From Laburnicola sp. R22_1 (taxonomy: Eukaryota > Ascomycota > Dothideomycetes > Pleosporales > Didymosphaeriaceae): DNA of 64,000 nucleotides. Made by a program: the position numbers and the translations under genes. The stretch covers positions 62,001-126,000 of the forward strand of contig JACONQ010000019.1 of NCBI GenBank assembly GCA_014281115.1. Direction: 5' to 3'. The notes beneath the pieces are model-generated. The model saw only the letters and a program-made list of their open reading frames with translations, did no database searches and was not told the DNA's origin. Shown in pieces: positions 32,020-44,237 of the stretch (positions are counted from its first letter, which is position 1; each line of letters opens with the position of its first letter).

Positions 32020-33886
32020 ACTACTCGCTCCTCGATCTCAGCTCCCACCCCCAGCCGCGACAACATGACAACATGATCAATCAACCTACGGCAAGCATCC
32101 TCTAATTGACTTTCGGCACCATCGCAGCCGTCTTCTGCTCTCGGCATTCCGGTCACCTGGCTACGTCATGCGGTTGGCACGCGAGCTGCGCTGGATTGGG
32201 GCTTTGAATGGGACGCTGGTCAAGTGCTTGTTGAGGACCTCGAGAGTTGTATTTGAACACAGGCCATCATCGATCAGGTGGTTGCTCTAACACCGGCGGG
32301 CTTTCGGGCTTGCCTTTGGGCAACAGTACCTGCCATGTGGAGTCTACGATATGGAAAATGAATCAGACATGCTTCACGACAATCGTCGTCTTTTGTGCTT
32401 TGCTGTGAGGATTGTGATGTGCTGCTGAGCGACTTGGAGCCTACCCCGCACGACATGGACGCTTGCCGTCAGCCCAGGCTGCGTGTCGCGTGATGTGTGA
32501 TGATCCATATTCCCTGTCGAGTCGAGGATGTTCCCAGCGGCCATTGTCGTCACTTCTATTCCATACAGCGTCTGGCTCCACCGCTCCATTGCCGTGTTGA
32601 CGCCGTGCAAATATTGCAATAGACACGACGTAGCACGCCAAACAAGACAGGTAGGTAGACTATTCCCACACAGACAGATATCACTCATACAGCGTCTACC
32701 TCCACCTCTCCATTGCGATCTTCACATGACGCCGTGCGCTAGAGACGACGGGACGCACCACACACAAACAAGACGGGTCAAGACAGGTAGATGGACTATT
32801 CCCACACAGACAGACTCTCCAGCATTCAAATTCAACAAACATGGTACGGTCTGTCTGCGGATAATCAGAATCAGTCGGCATATCTCATGTCTTACCTACC
32901 TGTGTATGTAGATATGTAGTTGTGGTAAAGCGCGTGTGATAATGTGGTATGCTGTTGGCGTTGGTATTGGCATTGAGGGTAGATGGTGTGGATAAATAGA
33001 GTGGACTAATAGTGTGGGTGTGGTATGCGTGGCTTCTTGTTGTTGGTAGGTAGGTAGGTAGGTAGGCTTGGGGTTAGTCTTGGGCTTGGATGTGTGTTTA
33101 CTAGATGGCACTAGGAAGACAGACTGTGGATAGAGGATAGGAAGGTTACGCTGCGGTCTGGAGTTATTTGTTGTGCTGTATTAGTTGGTTGGCAAGTGCA
33201 TAGTTTTAGACGTTTGGGCGTAGTACCATGGAGGGAATGGTGTTGTGGGGTTGGTTGGTGTGGAAGTGGATGTAGGTGGATGGCTGTGGTTGACTAGGGA
33301 GGTGGGGAAGGAAGTAGGGGGAAGGAAGAGGAAGGTATCTATCTAGATTAAGAAAGGTTGTTTAACGTGGCGTGGTATGGAATGGGGTGGCGTAGCATGG
33401 AGGCGACTGCATGGATGGGCAGGTAGAATAAAGAAAAGGACAGTGAAGTGATGATTAGTAACCTATAAACCCGGCATGGGATATATAAAAGGGTGAAGGG
33501 GAAGAATGCGGAGTGTAGAAAGAGGTATCCCGCTATCTGTAGCCATGGCCACAATAGAATGCGTGCTTTTCGCCCGAGGCTCTCTATCCACGTGCCACAG
33601 CCGATAGGTAAGAAAGTGGTCCCACTATATCCCGCGTTCCGCTGCATAGTTCCAAGATAATAGGACTGGAAAGAAAATAAATAGATACATAGACGTCCAA
33701 CTGATGAACAAAAGCCACACATGGACCCGAAAAGACAGTTGTATGTTCCTCTCGCTTGTAGATTAAAATCATGAAATGCGTACATACATACGTCGTATTG
33801 CCTTCGGAGAAGAGAAAACAAAAGGAATGTCAGACTAGATGGCGAGGACATGGTGTCCAAACACCGTCAGCAAACCCCGGAGGATA
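32020..33886. other. Intergenic with a local duplication and simple repeats
   Basis: About 1.9 kb between the eL41 gene and the receptor gene. It contains a tandem duplication (listed separately), a ggta repeat at about 33045-33067, and, from 33350, the probable 3' region of the receptor gene. A 170-codon minus-strand frame there has no family features. Confidence 0.5.
32562..32814. repeat. Imperfect tandem duplication of about 120 bp
   Basis: 32562-32678 and 32686-32814 share, in order, catacagcgtct, a tccattgc block, the gacgccgtgc block, the aacaagac block, and the identical end actattcccacacagacaga. The copies differ by substitutions and small indels, so the duplication is not very recent. 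Confidence 0.8.
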
Positions 33887-35382
33887 CTAAGCCCAAGCAT
33901 GGCGTTGCGTCGTAGCCGCGACCCCGTTGCCCGCATCCTGGCGCGCTTGATGCACTTCGCGGACGACGTGGACGCCATTCGTAGCAATCTTGTCGATATC
34001 AGCAGTGGCATTGGCCTCAGTGGCCTTGTCGTCGCCGGCCCAGGCACGCGCGTAGTTGCCCGGAGACGCTAGTTCAGCAGGAGCCTTATCCAAGCGGAGC
34101 GCATCGCCATGGTTGTAGACAGGCAGGAGAGCCCGCTCATCGGAGCGACGCTTGAAGAGACGGTTGAAAAACGAGATATTCCCATTGCCCTTGGGCGATG
34201 AGAAGCTCGGCTCATTCGTCGCCACAGGGTGCAGCGTCTCAACGATAGACCCACTGTGCGACGTCTCGGCCACGGACCCATTCTTCGAGAACAAACTCCT
34301 CGCCTTACTAGACCAACTCTCTGTAAGGCGCTTGCCGAACGTGACGCTCGACAGCGTCGGCGCTGGACTCTCGCCCGTCTCGTACAAGCTCGGGAAGACA
34401 CGGCCGAACCCAACGCTGCACAGCATCCGGCTGTACGTGTTGTTTGCGTCGGAGCCCGTGCCGAAGAGGATGAAGATGAGGTAGCCGGACGCGACTTCGC
34501 CCCAGCGGTCGAAGCGGACGACGCCGTAGGCGGGGACTTTGACGACGCTGTTCCAGTCCGGGCCGTGGACGGCGGCCCAGCTGTAGTCGTCGACGATGGC
34601 GGTGGCGAGCGAGTAGAGGAGGAAGAAGCTGTAGGGGAGGAGGAGGAGGACGATGATCATGGCGATGAGGAAGAGGCGCATGAAGCGGGATTTGGTCGTG
34701 TTGCGGGCGGCGATGAGGCGGTGGAATTCGCGGCGGTAGTGGTACAGGCGGAAGCCTAGCAGGCCTGCGATGAGCGTGTTAGAGACGAGTGACTGTGGGA
34801 TGGGAGGGAAGGGAATGTACCTGCGTAGAAGGCGGCGACTAGGGTCGTTATGCAGCCCCAGATCCAGACGACGACGAGACTCGGCCAGCTGGCGTCGTAG
34901 GCTGCTACGCAGCCGGAGATGCCGAAGATGAAGTAGCGGAATGGTTGGACGATGTAGTATGTGATCATGAAGATGATGGGAAAGACCCAGCAAGCCGTGA
35001 TCTCGATTATCTTCTCCAGTATCACACTCCTCTTGCTCGGGGAGACGGTGATATTGCTCGTGTCCATGATATTAGCCAGCCTCCGCGCAATGACAGCAGC
35101 GCAAGACGAGAGGGCCACGACAGCGCCGACTTGCACGCGGACCTGGATATCGCAGAGGCCTGCGCCGTTCCACCATTCGTCCATGTTGTCGCGCGGCCAG
35201 ATGAGCGGGTTGATCGAGTTGAAGAAGTTGAGGGCTGACATCCAGATAATGAGGGAGCCGGCGGCGATGTTGCGCTGTTTGAAGTGCCAGACCATGGGCA
35301 GGATGCAGAGGATCCATGCTGGGAAGGCGAGTATTGGGAGGACCACTGCTGATGCGTGGAGGGGGTATGCATCGTCTGACAT
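33887..35382 (-). CDS. ste3: Ste3-type a-factor pheromone receptor (PreA-like GPCR)
   Basis: Exons 35382-34821 and 34764-33887 with a 56-bp intron give 479 residues. Seven hydrophobic segments lie in the first roughly 290 residues: VVLPILAFPAWILCILPMVW; SLIIWMSALNFFNSI followed by PLIWPRDN; a segment with RVQVGAVVALSSCAAVIARR; ACWVFPIIFMITYYIVQPFR; SLVVVWIWGCITTLVAAFYA; FLIAMIIVLLLLPYSFFLLY; and a seventh near GYLIFILFGTG. The WPRDN motif after TM2 and YIVQPFRYFIF are characteristic of fungal Ste3 receptors (GPCR class D). The tail of about 190 residues is Ser-rich and cytoplasmic. By family knowledge it senses the lipopeptide mating pheromone at the plasma membrane and signals through a G protein; in some filamentous fungi it also guides growth toward plant peroxidase products. 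Confidence 0.92.
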
Positions 35383-36703
35383 GTTGGATGATGCAGACGA
35401 AGGATACCGGGTGGATGCTAGGAGTGTGGGGAAGCCACCTAGGGGGGGAAAGCTATGCCACGTGGGAAGGCAGACCTTCTTTGGCAGTGCAGTGTATCGT
35501 AGGCCTAGACCGATGCTTGCAGACTAGACTTGTCTGTGTGCTAGTCGGATGACGGTTCTGGGATCTTTGTTCTGAGGAAGTAGGATGTGCGGTATGTTCG
35601 GGATGGACTGGAAATCGGTCAAAGAGAGGCGTGGTCGTAATCTTGAAGTCAAATGAGAAGAAGAAGATGTTGAGAATGAGAAGATGACGAAGTAGATATA
35701 GGAAGGGAGAGCGTCGTATTAAGACAGAAGGGCCAGTACAAGACAGCAACATAGTCAATAACCTTGCGTGTCTTGAATAAAAGTCCAGTTATGAATAATC
35801 GTCAATAGCAATATGCCCTGGTGCCGGAATAAACCACCACCAGGCAAGGCGGCACTCGCACCAGCGAGTCTAAGCACGATGCATTGACTGAATGCATCGA
35901 ATAGGAATTTTGAATAGCGGTGAATAGGTGAAGTGCCTGGTCAATAGGCTCAGTGATGCCAAGGCTAACCTCGCGCCCGGGGGGTGAGCTAGCGGGACCC
36001 CGTGTGTGTGCCGGATTTGGGTCTGAATAGAAAATGTGGGAAGACGGCGACTTCTGAATAGGAAAAGGAATGAGAGGGAATCAGACATGTCTCTGCGGGT
36101 GTTTTGAATATCCATTCTCGTTGCGGGATTGGTGTGCCCATCACCGTGGGAGGTTCGTTGTCGGCCTTCGCCATCAGTGACGGGTTCTGGTGGAAGTGGC
36201 GACCAAGACGGTGCATTTGGCTGAATTCCATAGCGATTGAGTTTTAGCGTTTCTGGTTGACAGCGCTGGCCGTCTTCTGGACAGGTGTTCCGCTACTGGC
36301 ATCCAACATCCACCGCGACCACGCTCTTACCACAGTTGCTACGCAGCCAAGATTCTACATAGGGACTGCTTCCCGCATGTGGAATGAGTGTGTGTGTGTG
36401 TGTGTACCTTCACCCACGATATGTCGGGGACGGTCGAAATGGTCCCGGTGGGGTTGAGTTCGTATGATGGTGGTGAGGTGTCGCGAACCGTCTACAATTG
36501 CCCCGATGCGGCGAGCGTATGATGCAAGTGCCGGCGAGCTTGGCAGTGGCATTCCACCTTACCAAGGCACCATGGTTGTAGTAAACCCGTGGCTAGACGC
36601 CCTCCTCATGGCGCGTTCTCGCCGACCACCCGTTGGGCCCTTCTGCAAGCCTAGTGCGCGCCACTCGAGACGTCATCGTTCGGTGCACGACACCCTCTGC
36701 GAC
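35383..36703. promoter_or_regulatory. Divergent intergenic region upstream of the ste3-like gene
   Basis: About 1.3 kb between head-to-head starts. It is rich in gaagat and gaatag words and holds a short (GT)n run at 36387-36404. No gene is supported. The plus-strand frame starting at 36464 runs into the next gene, but the extra residues look like leader sequence. Confidence 0.45.
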
Positions 36704-38090
36704 ATGGCGGAAACACCTGCCGAAAGCCCTCGCGGCTCCCACATCCCTCCTCTCCTGCGCCAGAGGATGCTGAAGCGCGCAGCAACCTTTTCCGAGGGCG
36801 CGCCGCCCCGCCGCAGCTCCAACCTTTCCGACGCCTCGGACACGCGACATGCGCTGCGCTGCTCTACCGACAGCCTCCTACGACCTCCCGCCACCAATGA
36901 CATGCACAAGCTGGCCACGGCCGACGACGCATCGCTCTGGCATCATGTGCCCCTCGTCGTTTATGTACTCCCCGCCTTTATCAACATCTTCATCCAGAAC
37001 GGCGGTGACGCGGTACACGATGTCATACTGCTGGGTATTGGGTCCCTGTTCCTCAGTTGGTGTTTGAGATCGCCATGGTATGTGCGCGGCCCGCTATATC
37101 TGCACATCCATCGCTAATTCCGGCAGGGAGTGGTATCATGCTGCCCAGCAAAGACGATACGTTGACGACGAGGAATGGGAACGCGACGACACAATTCTGG
37201 ACGAAGACGACGACGAGGGTAACGAGCCATCTACGACTGGCAGCGCAAAGCCGTCTGATCAGGCTAATGGCAAGAACGCTGCGGACAATGATGATGCGCC
37301 GTCGACCAGGAAACGAGACGAGGCCCATCAGGAACTCAGGTGGAATGAGATGATGGCCTTGTTTGCCTGCTTCATCGGTCCTCTGGCCGGCGGCTGCCTT
37401 CTACACGCCGTCCGCTCACAGCTCACACATCGTCCGGGATCCTTGACGTCTAATGTTAGCTTCACCATTTTCGTCATGGCTGCTGAAATACGACCAATGC
37501 ATCATATTATCAAGATGAAGGAGGCGCGAATGCTGTACCTACAGCGCGTTGTTCGGCAGGACAGTGACCCAGAATACCGCAAGGTTGATATTCAAGACCT
37601 CTCCAACCGCCTCGCCAGTCTCGAGGCGCGAGCTGGCGAACCATCCCAAAGCTCAGATCTCGATGTCCAGAAGATTTCAGCCATCGTACGTCAAGGTACG
37701 CAACCTCAGCTGGACGCCTTGAATCGCGCCGTCAGGAGATACGAAAAGCGCCAAGCAGCACAGTCTATCCAGATGGAAGCTCGTTTCCAGGAACTCGAAA
37801 AGAGCAACCGGGACGCCCTGGCTCTGGCAGCTGCTGCTGCCCGCACGGGGCAGCGGCCGGGCGTTGTAGCGATAATGCTGACTTGGATTGGCAATCTGTT
37901 CGCATATGGAATGCAAACGAGTTGGACGATTGCTACGTATCCATATAGGACAGTAACTGAAATTGTTACCCGAGCGAGACATTATGTGAGGGGGGAGGAT
38001 CGCCAGCCTCGAAAACGAATCAAAGGGGGGCAGACTTATGCGCATCCTCCAGCATCGACGTCTAAGGTACAGTCAAGAAGTGGACGATGA
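36704..38090 (+). CDS. Conserved fungal multi-pass membrane protein, function unknown
   Basis: Exons 36704-37077 and 37127-38090, with a 49-bp intron that splits a Trp codon, give 445 residues. Hydrophobic segments are seen at about residues 85-120 (VPLVVYVLPAFINIFIQNGG, then ILLGIGSLFLSWCL), 210-230 (MALFACFIGPLAGGCLLHAV), 240-260 (SFTIFVMAAEIRP) and 390-415 (VAIMLTWIGNLFAYGMQTSW). Between the last two is a long charged, coiled-coil-like stretch with DVQKISAIVRQG. An acidic linker follows the first segments. I recognise this only as the type of uncharacterised membrane protein seen in filamentous ascomycetes; no enzymatic or transport motif is visible. Confidence 0.8.
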
Positions 38091-38162
38091 GTTTCCTAGC
38101 CATTGATACCCAATTTACCTAGTTGTTTGGACGGCTTTCTTTTCATTTTGATGACCGCCCTC

Positions 38163-39714
38163 CTACGCCGGCATATGCTCCTTGACAAACGTCACCGTAT
38201 CCCCCAACGCCTCGTCCACGGCGGGGATACTCCCCCTCGTAAACGCAATAAACCCATGCGGCGCCCCCCTATAAATCTTCACCACACTCTCATTCCCCCA
38301 CATGGCCCACTTGGCCCCCATCATGACCGTATCCTCGAGCAGCGGATCCTCACTCCCACACACAAACAGCGCCGGCGGCAGTTTCAGCCCGCGGATATCG
38401 GCGTAAAACGGGGAAATGGACGGGTCGCAGCGGTCTTCGGGGGTGGTGTTGGGGAGTAGGGCTTGGATGTAGGATTGCATGATGTCGAGGTCGATGACGA
38501 GGGCGCGCGTGTGGTGGTGTACGTGCGGGAAGAAGCGGGCCATGTCGTAGCAGCCGAAGTTCAGGAGGAGGCCGTAGAAAGAGAAGGAGGGCTTTGTGGT
38601 GAGGAGGTGGAGGGCTACGAGGGCGGCGAGGTGGCCGCCTGCGGACTAAGATGGGGGCTATTAGTTTGGGAGATAGGGAGGGTACGGAAGAAAAGGCAGG
38701 TTGGACGGAGACGAGAGGAGTGAAGGAGGGAGGGGAGGGTGATAAAACATGCTTACTTACCTCACCGCCCGTGAACATCAACGGCGCACCGAATTCCTTG
38801 GTCGCATGCTCAACTAGCCACTCCGCAGCGTCGTAGCAGTCGTTTACGCCCGCGGGCCACGCATCTTCAGGCGCAAGTCGGTATCCCACGGAGAAAACGG
38901 CGAGTTGGAAGTTGTCGGCCATGTACTTTAAGAACGGGTCTTGACTACCACCACCATCCAAGCAAGCATTAGCAAACAAACTCCCTCTTCTTTCCGTCTT
39001 TCCCCTTTCCCTAGAAACGCAAACGCAAACTCGACCTCTCTCCTCGCGGAATCCGAATCACACCACTCCTCGCACTCACGCGCCCAATGGAAAGGGTTAG
39101 GGTTAGAAAGGAGAAGAAAACATACTAAGCCTCAGACTGCAATACCCACCCACCGCCATGAATATGCAAATGCACGCCCTTGGCCACGCCCCCAGCGGGG
39201 TGAAACACACGGTACGGGATGGCGCGCCCCGCGTCGCGCGACGGGATCGTCCCGTTGGTGCCGGAGGGGAGGACGATGGGTTTCGGAAGGGGGGTTTTGC
39301 CGGCCCAGCGGAGGGTGCGGTAGTGCGCGGCGCCGACCTGTGGAGGGTGGTTGGTGTGGGTTTTTAGCGATGGCCGCGGGGGTTTTTCGGAAAGCGTGCT
39401 TTGTATTGCATCGGTTTTTTTTTGGTTTTTTTTATAGGATGGAGAAGGGAAGGGGGAAATGGGTGGTGGGGAGCGATGGGATTCAGACGGGGATGAGAAA
39501 GAGGTGTGTGTGTGTGGGGGGGTTTGCAAAAAAGGGAGCCAGTGAAAAGGATTAGATAAAAGGAGTGTTGTGTCTGGGGGTGTTTTTTTTTTACCTCGTA
39601 CCAGCGCGGTCCATCCTTCCATATCTGAATCAATTTCTCGTTGAAGGCGTCGGTTTCTGCGTCTGCGGGGCCGAACTTGGACGCGTCGATGGTGAGGTCG
39701 GATGGGAGCGGCAT
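38163..39714 (-). CDS. Alpha/beta hydrolase of the HSL/GDXG family (arylacetamide deacetylase-like)
   Basis: A four-exon model (39714-39595, 39337-39126, 38944-38761, 38645-38163) gives 332 residues, a normal length. Motifs in order: the oxyanion-hole motif HGGGW (about residue 100), SVGYRLAPED, the nucleophile motif G-E-S-A-G-G with Ser at about 173 (split by the third intron), Asp in CGSEDPLLED, and His in GAPHGF. These are the hallmarks of hormone-sensitive-lipase-type esterases acting on small esters. Two introns are unusually long for this window (257 and 181 bp); the first contains homopolymer tracts and the second two copies of a telomere-like TTAGGG word. No signal peptide is seen. 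The substrate is unknown; detoxification or secondary metabolism are possible roles. Confidence 0.88.
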
Positions 39715-40156
39715 ACTTTTTTTTTTTTTGCCCTCAAAATCAAGCACCACGTCGACGTCTTTTTCTCGGACAAAACGAACAGATAGACGGATGCGAAACA
39801 GTCGGATGCAGTACTGTCAGGAGTATATATGCGAGATCAAGGTGTATGCCCAAGAATAACGTTTCGAAGCACGCGGCAAAGAATAGGATAGATAAATACA
39901 AGCTGGGGCGAGCGAGGTACTTGAGCTACTATGGTGGTGGTGGAGTCGCGGGGTAGCATTCGGGTGGGATGGTGGCACGCCTTATGGGGGTGAGGAGGCC
40001 AGAGGGTAAACCGCGGGTTACCGGATTAGTAGTGTGCGGATCAACAACGATGGTCAAACGACATGCTTCAAATCTCAGCTAATATCGCTCAGCACAACAA
40101 CTTAAGAGGCGGGGGGTTCAAAGTGAGAGGATGCAGATGGTGCGGATTGCATTTCA
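39715..40156. other. Intergenic, nothing recognised
   Basis: About 440 bp between the hydrolase start and the 3' end of the GTPase gene. It holds a poly-T tract at its left edge and no other feature. Confidence 0.5.
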
Positions 40157-43100
40157 TTAGATGACCAGTCCAGCAAGCCCAAGGATACTCGAAATATCAA
40201 CCCCGTCCGTCCCATCGGCATCCAGCGCGCTACTAAGTCCTCTGAGCGCCGTCCTTGTTCTCTCCACTTGCTGCGCGAGGTTCAGTCTAAACTGGGGGTT
40301 TTTCTCGCTCTCGAGGACGACGTGTTCGTCGCGGAGCAGCTCGAGGTCGGCTTCGATGAGCGCGACTTGTTGTGCTATGCCCTCTTTGATTGCGCTTTCG
40401 GTCTTGGTGGTTAGGTCTCGCAGGGCGTCTTTGAAGAGGCGCTTGTGGCAGATGAAGAGGAAGTCGGAACTGAAGCGGCGGGTGATGAGGTCTTTGCGGC
40501 GGAGGTCGCTGCCTCGGCCTGGGGGTGGGATGTCAGCGGGAGCGGAGTGCAAGTGGGTTTTTAGTTTTGGGAGGGTGGAGGAGAATACTTCTCATCCATG
40601 GTACAGAACATGGAAAATGAGTGGCTCAGGATGGAAGAGGAACGTTCCGAGCTTACCATATTCCATCGTTGCAGCACGATACGTTTCCTCCATAAGTTGA
40701 CCGATGAATGCAGTCCGAAGCGAAGAGACCGCATCAGTACGAAGGATCAAAATGCCGTTGCGAAAATTCTCAATCGTGTTGTCGATGCTGTACAGCAACA
40801 AGTCTCTTCGATGGCGAATTGTTGCGGTAAGAGTGATTAGAGCGGCATGCGTTTGATTGCCTGCTCGGGCTATCATAGTCGTTAGTAGGATAGCTCAAAA
40901 TGTACCCATTGGTGAGGTAGTTTTGAGTAATTCACCAGGGTAGAGAGGGAATGATAGAAACACAAGCTTATTACGTACCTGCGGAAAAGGCCAATGAAGC
41001 CACATCCTCGAATGTCTGTCCGACAAATGCTTCCACGGCACTAATTCGATTGTTCAACTGGGTTGTAAAGGCGCCCCAGAGAGATGACAGGTCGTCAGCC
41101 ATGGTGGTGGTTGCTTCTTCATTCCAGCAATGATAGCCCGCCGCCTCTGTGCAATGCTCTCCCCGGTTGCGGCAGAAAGCTGAGTACGTAGAATGGTGCC
41201 ACTTGCGGAGCGTTAGTGTGTTTGTATACAGAAAAGGAAATGTTTCCTTACACCTCTCCACTCTGAAGCTGCTTGTCTAGCGTTCGCACTCCATTGCGTG
41301 CTATGCTGCTCTAGATTGAATCAGCGTGATGCTTGTACAGCCGATCGGAGTGGATGTACCCATATGCTGCTCAACTTGATTGTTGGATACTTGTCTCAGG
41401 TTCCGTCCGAGATCGTTGACTGGAGAGATTGGTGAGGTCAGCTGGCGACTCGAATCAGTGAAGGCTCTGTATTATACTCTCGTTACTTCTCCATCAGCTA
41501 ATGGTCCACGCATGCTTAGATAGACGTAGCAATGTGTCCACTCTAGCTTGTGCATTGAATGTTCGCTAGCCACGAGCTTGGTGCGCCAAATTCCTCAACG
41601 TACCTCGTGCAGCTTTGCTTGTACCGCAGTAACAGTATTCAAGATTTCCTGCTTCGTTTCTGCGCTCGAATCTCCAGATCCAGCGTTGATCTGGGATGTT
41701 ACAGCAAAATCAGCAGCAGCCTAGTATATGTTACATGCATGAGGTCACTCACCCATAACTCTATGGATCCGAGAAGTGTCGGGATCTCGTGCTTGATGTA
41801 TTGGTCAATTGCACGCAGATGGTTTTCGGCCACGATGCCAATGCAGTACCGTCGCAAATCTATTATTCCACTCAGCTGCAAAAAGCGCGTCGAACCCGTT
41901 GCTGGCTTCGCGCGATGCTTCCAATATATTTTGTTGCTCACACAAAAGGTCCTCAGATTTGTTGCAGCTGGGTGACCGTTGTACTGTGCTCGGATTCCGC
42001 GGGAGACATCCGCGTTTCGCACCGTGATAGTATGCTGGTGTAAACTATTTCGGTCAGCCCGCTGGTCATGAGAGGCAAGTGATCAACCTACCGGAACTCC
42101 TGGTCCTCTATCTGTTTCCTAGATGCTGATTTAGCAGCCTCCGAGTTTTGCGGATGCTTCAATACTTACCCTGCATTCCAACGATCTTGTTGCAACTCTG
42201 CGTACTCTCGAGCCTCCTCGTCTGATCGATCTGTAACGTCCTCGTCAAACTCCTCGATCTGTTCAGTAAGAGAGTCAATTCTCTGTCTGGTCGATTCTAT
42301 GCCACGTTGCATAGCTTTCATCGTGGCTTCCTGGGAGGGGTACGAGACCATGGCTTCATTGACCCGAATTTCCTGGAACAGGTTAGCAACTGATTCTTCC
42401 TTCCCCGCACATAACTCCCTTCACATACGTCAGACTTGGTGCACACAATGTGTACATTAGACAAGTTAGCGCGACGAGCTAGCTGGAATATGTCTTTAAC
42501 ACTCTGGTCTGTGATGGCTCGGTCGATTCGAGTCACAGCTAGTATTTGATGACAATGCAAGGCAAATCTCTCCGCGATATTCTGGCGTGCCGTGTTTGCG
42601 TCGCGCAAGCCTACTTGTGTTACTCGCGTACCAACTTATACTCGGACTACTGACCTGGTAGGTCTGCAATGATAAGACCCTGACTCAGGATGTAGGCCTT
42701 TAAGTACACCCTAGAGGCTCTTATTAATGTAACACAAACCAACAGAATAAATTCAGACATACCTGATCTTCTTGACGAATGGCCACGGGCACGTCCGTTC
42801 CGATCTGTCCACCTCAACTTGCTCAACTTCAGACGTGAGCTCTCGGATGCGCGAAGAGCACGATGCAATATCACTGTATGTCTCTTTACTCTCCCTTGAA
42901 TGGCCAGATATATCCCGGGGCAGTAATTGTGACGCCCATTGAAGCATGACCTCCACCCCATGTTCGATCTGAGAAGTGAGCACTTCAGGGTTCTGCTCTA
43001 GTCTCTCTCCAAAACTTGCTTTGAATGTTTCGTGGGCCAAGTGCGCTCTGTGTTGCAAATCTTCGAGCTCGTTTCGTGTAGCATCCGCCGGCGGTGCTCC

Positions 43101-44237
43101 GTTGTCTTGATAAGCTCGAAGTAATTCTTCGTATTGGGTTTTCAGCTCGTCTAGCGTGAAATATTCGGCCTGGATCACATAGTCGTTCTGTTCATGGTAG
43201 TGGTATTCTGTAGCTACGCACGTGCATGCGGAGCCACTATTGCTCTTTTTGCAATGTATTAGTCGCGTCTCGGGGATCACAGAGTCTTCACTTACCGCCC
43301 GGGCCAGGTCTTTCTTGTCAAGCAATGAGTTGATCAAACTGCTCTTCCCCACGCCAGAATCGCCGACTAGTCCGACGATACGCGTCGATGGTAGCTCGAA
43401 ATCTCTCAACCGAAGAGCCTCTCGATGAAGGTTCTCAATACTGGTTCCAGCCTCTTGATGCAAATTAGAACTGGCGAGAACGCTCACCATGCTTCCGCTC
43501 ATGTTTCGAGCGTTCGTGAACACTTGTTGCACTTCTCTCATGCGAGAGAAGGTTTGTGGTGGGTCTTCTTTCTCGACATCATGAGGGGTTTTGTCGACCG
43601 CTGATCCTGAGCGACGACGACGTGAAGGTGTCGTGGAGCGACTTTGCCAGCTTTGGGAGCGGTCCGGCACCTCGCCTGCAGAAGGAGAGTGTATATGGAG
43701 AGAATCCAGCCCCTCAGTGAGATCTTCAGCTCGAGATTGATTGCGCTCGCCAGTGTGAGGCGCTGGGGTGACCTGGACGGACGGCGCAACACGTCGGCTA
43801 GGAGATTCTGTCTCTTGCGGTGAAGGAGTCTCTCTTCCACGCGGAGACGGACCCGCAGGGCCATCCGCTGTCTCCACCGAAGCAGGAACACCTCCCGTAT
43901 CTGGCATGCGACCACCATCTACTGACGTTGAAGGCGCACCCGTGTCTGTACCAGGTGCGTTTCTCGGGTTGTCATTTACCGGAGGATCCTTTTCCACGGA
44001 TGGCAGAGGCTGGTCTGAATTATTGCCGAAAGTGAAGGATAGGTTTGATGCACGCTCTCGTCGAAAGGCAGAAGGTGCGGCCAACGGTCTAAATCGTGGT
44101 GGCGTTTGGGTATCAACACCACTCACGCCTTGAAATCTAGGAGTTGGTCCCTGGTGGCCCCCGAAAACAAATACTGGGTCTGCCGAGATGGAACCAGAAG
44201 GGCTGCTTTCCGAAGGACGAGAGGTTTCCACCGACAT
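40157..44237 (-). CDS. Large P-loop GTPase, SLIP-GC/NUGGC-like, many exons
   Basis: The first seven exons chain in frame: 44237-42763, 42719-42655, 42610-42429, 42372-42170, 42118-42092 (a 27-base micro-exon), 42044-41753 and 41690-41604. Residues 1-260 are Ser/Pro-rich and disordered. The G domain has P-loop GDSGVGKSS (about residue 300), DLPG (G3), and TKSD (G4). Later segments include SYPSQEATMKAMQRGIEST, RNADVSRGI and LRTFCVSNKIYW. The last exons encode SPVNDLGRNLRQVSNNQVEQ, FCRNRGEHC, a WNEEA segment and GRGSDLRRKDLITRRF, ending at a TAA at 40157. The order matches, from memory, fungal relatives of nuclear GTPase SLIP-GC (dynamin-like superfamily). The exon joins between 41604 and about 41460 are unresolved because the phases do not meet. 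Biological role in fungi is unknown. Confidence 0.75.

Noticed and set aside
33348..33860. 170-codon hydrophobic minus-strand frame after the Ste3-like gene
   Set aside because: No family features, directly downstream of a stop on the same strand; probably 3' untranslated sequence.
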